Source of the DNA: Floccifex porci
GTDB lineage: Bacteria > Bacillota_I > Bacilli_A > Erysipelotrichales > Erysipelotrichaceae
Direction: 5' to 3'
Assembly: GCF_009696175.1 (NCBI RefSeq)
Contig: NZ_VUMM01000018.1
Location: forward strand, 1-38,493
Length of the DNA stretch: 38,493 nucleotides
Made by a program: the position numbers and the translations under genes. Positions 35,041 to 38,493 of this stretch are shown one piece after another (within the stretch, counting starts at the first letter, position 1; each line of letters opens with the position of its first letter). The notes under the pieces were generated by a model, which saw only the letters and a list, made by a program, of their open reading frames with translations, did no database searches and was not told the origin of the DNA.

Positions 35041-36429
35041 ATGATGATGATTTATATGATACGTGTTTTATTTGTCTTGTTTTTTGTATATACAGTAATC
35101 TATCTTTTCCAAATGGGAATCAGTCTCTGTATCTCAATTTATCGCCTTGAAAAATATAAGAAAAATAAAACGCTTAATCGAAAACTATTTCCCATCGCAT
35201 TTACCAAACGGATTCCGGTTAGCGTTATTATTCCCGCATACAACGAGGCGGCTTGTATAACAGAAACAATCGAAGCTTTATTTGAGGAAGATTATCTGAA
35301 TCTGGAAATTATTGTAGTAGATGATGGCTCAAATGATAACACCGAATCTCTTGTAGTAAAGAGATTCGGATTGATAGAAGAACCTGTTATGTCTGAATCT
35401 GAATTGAAGACAAAACCGATTCTTCGTCAATATCGAAAAGTATTTGATAAAAAAACGCTTGTTCTTATACATAAGGAAAACGGTGGAAAATCAGATGCGC
35501 TTAACTGCGGACTGAATATTTGTCATAGCCCATACTGCGTTATGCTAGATGCTGATACAAAAGTTCAACGAGGCTCCATCCGCATAATGATGAGTTGCTT
35601 TTTGATGAATCCCAAAACCATTGTTTGTGCAGGTGCTGTTGGCAGTGAAAATTTGAAAAATTATCCAAAACTTCCTTTTTTGAAGAAAGCACTGGTTGTT
35701 TTCCAAATATTAGAATATTATCGGACATTTTATATGCAAAGAATAATGTTCGATCATATCAATGCGAATATTATTGTCTCCGGTGCGTTTGCCATGTTTG
35801 ATACTGATTTAGTGAAACGGGTTGGTGGCTACCAAGTAAATACAATTGGAGAGGACATGGAACTGACCATGCGTCTCCATGCGTTTTGTGCTTCACAGGG
35901 AAAAGAATATCACATCGCATATGTTCCGGAAGCAAAGTGCATGACGCAGCTGCCGTTTACATATAAAGACTACTATCATCAAAGGCGGCGTTGGCATATC
36001 GGGCTGCTGCAAAGTTTGAAATTTCATAAATATATGCTTGGAAATAAAAATTATGGATGGGCTGGAATCACATCCGGTACATTTTTCATTTTGTATGAAC
36101 TTCTTGCACCGTTTTTGGAAATCATTGGGGTGGTTACTTTAATCGCAGCCAATTTACTGGATATTTTGAATCTTCAATTCACCATACAGGCAGCTATCCT
36201 ATATACGTTGATTGTTATATGGATACAGGTAATTCTTGTAAGTGCTGTTAATCGGTATAAAGTGGAACCGATTAACGGCAAACAGCGATGGATTTTGTTT
36301 CTGATTTCTATATTTGAGATAGTATTTTTTCATCCGCTCAATATTGTAATAAAAATAATAGCGACAGCTATGAACTATTGGCACAGAAAAAGCTGGGAAC
36401 ATATTCAGCGTATTGAAACGAACCGGTAA
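35041..36429 (+). CDS. Processive family-2 glycosyltransferase (beta-glycan synthase)
   Basis: 462 aa inner-membrane synthase. Membrane helix at about 5-30, then GT-A domain: SVIIPAYNEA (61-70), IVVDDGS (D94/D95), NGGKSDALNCG (147-157), MLDADTKVQ (D170, D172), GED (270-272) and QRRRW (314-318). Three membrane helices follow (about 345-372, 383-402, 416-440). The D, DxD, (T/G)ED, QxxRW set marks a processive enzyme that makes and extrudes a beta-linked polymer (BcsA, PgaC, HasA, mixed-linkage glucan synthases). The GH16 in the operon argues for a glucan rather than poly-GlcNAc. No PilZ domain seen. Three ATGs in a row leave the exact start open. Confidence 0.9.
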   Translation: MMMIYMIRVLFVLFFVYTVIYLFQMGISLCISIYRLEKYKKNKTLNRKLFPIAFTKRIPVSVIIPAYNEAACITETIEALFEEDYLNLEIIVVDDGSNDNTESLVVKRFGLIEEPVMSESELKTKPILRQYRKVFDKKTLVLIHKENGGKSDALNCGLNICHSPYCVMLDADTKVQRGSIRIMMSCFLMNPKTIVCAGAVGSENLKNYPKLPFLKKALVVFQILEYYRTFYMQRIMFDHINANIIVSGAFAMFDTDLVKRVGGYQVNTIGEDMELTMRLHAFCASQGKEYHIAYVPEAKCMTQLPFTYKDYYHQRRRWHIGLLQSLKFHKYMLGNKNYGWAGITSGTFFILYELLAPFLEIIGVVTLIAANLLDILNLQFTIQAAILYTLIVIWIQVILVSAVNRYKVEPINGKQRWILFLISIFEIVFFHPLNIVIKIIATAMNYWHRKSWEHIQRIETNR

Positions 36430-36620
36430 AGACTTTTTGATTCTTTATCACATCCGCTCAGAGATTTCGAAGATGAGCTAAATAAAATAGCTATAAAAAA
36501 TCCATCAGATTTCATTTTTCCTATTAAGATGAAGTCTTATGGATTGTTTTATTTTTGGAGAATGTATGAGCCGTTTCATCGATTTTATAGATATAAATTT
36601 GCGGGAGAAATACACCTTAA
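36430..36620 (+). other. Gene-free stretch after the synthase; open frame without recognisable product
   Basis: The synthase frame stays open after its stop up to about 36725 (LFDSLSHPLRDFEDELNKI at first), but it has no SD, no good start and then runs out of frame across the hsdS remnant. I see no clear intrinsic terminator for the polysaccharide operon here. Confidence 0.4.
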
Positions 36621-37403
36621 CGAATCTCGTCCCAAGAAGAAATTTTCAGACATTCATCAGGAAGTATTGTACGTGGAATACGCTCTAAGGAACTTATTGA
36701 AATTGAAATTAAATTTCCTGAATTAGAAAAACAAAAAATAATTAGCAAAGAATTGTTATCTTTAGAAAAAATAATAAGATTTAGATATCAAGAATTTAAC
36801 ACGTTGGGCGAACTAGTCAAAGCACGATTTGTCGAGATGTTTGGAAATTCAAAAGAATGTGTTAGACTAGGGGATTATTGTGAAGTACATGCAAGAATAG
36901 GATGGCAAGCTTTAACAAAATCAGAACACTTACAAAGTGGAGAATATATGTTAATCACTGGTAGTGATTTTTTGGATGGAAAAATAAACTATAATACTTG
37001 TGTCTAAGTAACTAAAGAAAGATATGAAATAGATTCTCATATTATTTTGAAAAATGATGATGTTTTGATTACAAAAGATGGTTCAATTGGAAAAGGGGCA
37101 ATTGTTGAGAAACTTCCAAAACCAGCAACATTAATTGGAGGTATCTTTGTTGTTCGTCCTGATAAAAGATTTAATAAAGAATATATATCAAATGTATTTA
37201 AAGGCTCTATATTTGCTGATTTTGTAAATTCATCTAAAACAGGGACAACTATAAAACATTTAAATCAAAAGCATTTAGTTGAATTTACAATTCCTGTTCC
37301 TGAAATGAAACTTCAGAATGAGTTTGCTGAATTTGTAAAATAAGTCGATAAATCTTTGTTTATTATGGTATCTTTCGCAATACGTCTTATTGAAAAACTA
37401 TAA
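36621..37403 (+). pseudogene. Type I restriction specificity subunit (hsdS) remnant
   Basis: One reading frame carries HsdS hallmarks: HSSGSIVRGIRSKEL (end of target domain 1), IKFPELEKQ, the helical spacer ELVKARFVEMFGN, then a second target domain with DVLITKDGSIGKGAIVEK and FTIPVPEMKLQNEFAEFVK. It lacks an N-terminus and is broken by two in-frame TAA codons, at 37005-37007 and 37341-37343. The second stands exactly where FVKQVDKS normally has CAA for Gln, so a single C-to-T change explains it. No hsdM or hsdR is in the window. Confidence 0.85.
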
Positions 37404-37795
37404 ATAATCATTTTAGGGTTTTACAGATAAAATTGGGGTCTAGCCGTTCAACAAATTGTGAAGTGTATCCTATTTATAGACAAAAAATAAGGCATATTCC
37501 TTATTTATGAACAAGAAATAGGTTTTATTCCTATTTAGTAGATATTGTTCTTATGTTTTATTTATTTAGTAAAAGGTCAATCACAAAAGATGAACCGCCT
37601 CTGCCAAGTAGACAGCGTAAAAAATTTGATGTCTTTGAAGGACAGAACTTAGGTTTTGTTCGTTTTTAAAAGGATCTCAGATACTAAATTTCCATGACTA
37701 ATGCCATTCACCATAATTTGGTTGTTATGGAATCCGTATTATTTCTGTAGTGTTCCAGGTGAGAGGGGATACGGACAAATTCTTGAACCGTTTTT
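37404..37795. other. Non-coding, degenerate region with small tandem hairpin repeats
   Basis: No supported gene. A roughly 31-bp unit containing CC(T)TATTTAT is repeated at about 37467-37497 and 37498-37528, with a partial third copy. Each holds a hairpin (AAATAAGG/CCTTATTT and AAATAGG/CCTATTT). A 38-codon frame at 37553-37669 lacks an SD. Confidence 0.5.
37467..37536. repeat. Tandem 31-bp hairpin repeats
   Basis: Two and a part copies; stems 37485-37492/37499-37506 and 37516-37522/37530-37536. Confidence 0.6.
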
Positions 37796-37890
37796 TTAAG
37801 CTAACCCTTGACTTTGTCTGAACTCCATGGGACTCATATAATCCAACGATGTTTTAAATTTTATTGTGTAATTGAATTTACAAACTGAAA
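37796..37890 (-). pseudogene. 3' end of an IS3-family transposase (orfB) gene
   Basis: On the minus strand the frame ends SLDYMSPMEFRQSQGLA and a stop, the typical tail of IS3/IS150-type OrfB proteins (..NYMSPxEYR..). The rest of the gene is absent. The downstream stretch (about 37750-37790, with CCCCTCTCACC on the minus strand) may be the old IS end. Confidence 0.7.
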
Positions 37891-38025
37891 ATTGAGTCAA
37901 TTTATAATTAAATGGCACAATTTAACATTAATAAATAAAGGCTTTTCGTACCATTATAAAAACCTCTCGTAGTCAGTATAATTTTTTTACTGTCTACTGG
38001 GAGGTCATCTTATTTATAACTTGTC

Positions 38026-38298
38026 TTACATATTCGATTTAATGATTTTTTCTACATATTCAATTTTTGTTTCTAATGCATCTGCAATGGTTTCTATATC
38101 AAAGCCTTTTTTGTACATAGATTGAATGTTTTTATTTAAATTATTAGCTTCTCCAACAGCTTTCCCACGAGCCTCTCCATCACTTATCCCTTTTTCATAA
38201 CCTTCCAGTCTGGCATTCGTAATTTTCTGGTTTCGATCCAGCTCATTTCTTTCTTCTTCTATCTTCTTCAGCCATTCTTTTTCATTTTCATAATACAT
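38026..38298 (-). CDS. Stand-alone Rpn-family nuclease C-terminal domain
   Basis: 90 aa. It matches only the C-terminal part of Rpn/PD-(D/E)XK-transposase-like nucleases: a charged helix with ERNELDRNQKITNARLEGYEKG, a GxAxGEA linker, then KGFDIETIADALETKIEYVEKIIKS, an HTH-like tail. The catalytic domain is missing. It nonetheless has a very strong SD (AAAGGAGGT, 10 nt before ATG), so it may be made as a separate small protein. In some Rpn systems an internal start yields a short protein that inhibits the full nuclease; this could be such a form on its own. Confidence 0.7.
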   Translation of the reverse strand: MYYENEKEWLKKIEEERNELDRNQKITNARLEGYEKGISDGEARGKAVGEANNLNKNIQSMYKKGFDIETIADALETKIEYVEKIIKSNM

Positions 38299-38376
38299 TT
38301 TTTAATACCTCCTTTATTATATATACGTAATAAAATATGAAAATGACTAAAAAATGTTAAATTTTTAAAAAGAAAA

Positions 38377-38396
38377 ACAAGGCTTCTAAACCTTGT
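38377..38396 (-). terminator. Weak terminator after second Rpn-tail copy
   Basis: Stem ACAAGG/CCTTGT, overlapping the stop on the minus strand, followed by TGTTTTTC. Confidence 0.45.
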
Positions 38397-38493
38397 CTTG
38401 TGTATTGGATTTGATGATTTTTTCTACATATTCAATTTTTGTTTCTAATGCATCTGCAATGGTTTCTATGTCGAAGCCTTTTTTGTACATAGA
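38386..38493 (-). CDS. Second Rpn-family C-terminal copy (cut by window edge)
   Basis: Minus-strand frame ending KIEYVEKIIKSNTQDKV. Over the last roughly 35 codons it is almost identical to the 38026-38298 gene (only a few base changes over about 90 bp), but it ends differently. The rest lies beyond the window, so whether the upstream copy is a full nuclease is unknown. Confidence 0.7.
   Translation of the reverse strand, partial: SMYKKGFDIETIADALETKIEYVEKIIKSNTQDKV

Noticed and set aside
37005-37343. Stop-codon reassignment or recoding in hsdS
   Set aside because: All other genes in the window end normally at TAA; ordinary decay explains both stops.
37467-37536. CRISPR array
   Set aside because: Only two and a part imperfect units with no unique spacers and no cas genes.
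37553-37669. 38-codon plus-strand frame
   Set aside because: No SD, no family, in a decayed region.
38026-38298. Complete Rpn transposase/nuclease
   Set aside because: The catalytic PD-(D/E)XK domain is absent; only the C-terminal part is present.

Overview
The window is low-GC, gene-dense Firmicutes DNA. The set of RNase Y, an RNase J, SpoIIIE/FtsK, PlsY, a ComK-like regulator, MiaB, a T-box-controlled lysS, class B sortase pili and a BspA-like leucine-rich-repeat surface protein best fits a gut Erysipelotrichaceae-type genome (Holdemanella/Catenibacterium/Eubacterium biforme kind). That placement is inferred from gene content and style; no database search was run.

Layout. (1) 186-4840: a compact pilus operon of adhesin-like pilin, SipA/signal-peptidase-like protein, FctA/Spy0128-like backbone pilin and class B sortase, closed by a terminator. 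Its gene order resembles the streptococcal FCT-3-type pilus locus. (2) 4910-7948: a reverse-strand tRNA-His, a GNAT acetyltransferase and a large Big2/LRR_5 surface protein. (3) 7961-19547: core genes. These are an orphan siroheme-synthase-like Rossmann protein (minus), ligA, rny, an 8-Cys ferredoxin, miaB, a degenerate (J2-like) RNase J, spoIIIE/ftsK, then comK-like and plsY on the minus strand. (4) 19613-24843: an AAA+ ATPase, XpaC and TelA operon. Its first gene is split by a complete IS30-family element (20031-21716) flanked by a 13-bp target duplication. (5) 24846-26614: promoter, lysine T-box leader and lysS. (6) 26680 to the end: an accessory region. It holds iteron-like repeats, a small RHR/relaxase mobilisation pair, two tiny genes, a seven-gene exopolysaccharide operon with different codon style (28804-36429), a decayed hsdS, an IS3-family remnant and two copies of an Rpn-nuclease C-terminal tail.

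The most interesting module is the 28804-36429 operon. It encodes a GH16 lipoprotein, a VTC-domain protein, a DUF4956 membrane protein, a CotH-family kinase, a clan-A-like glycoside hydrolase, a small membrane-anchored protein and a processive GT2 synthase. I infer a machine that makes, trims and possibly phosphorylates a surface beta-glucan. Second tier: the SipA-like protein lacking the peptidase lysine, the RNase J lacking several metal ligands, the comK ribosome-binding site buried in the plsY terminator, and the stand-alone Rpn C-terminal gene.

Limits: functions rest on motifs read by eye. Residue numbers are hand counts and may be off by one or two.
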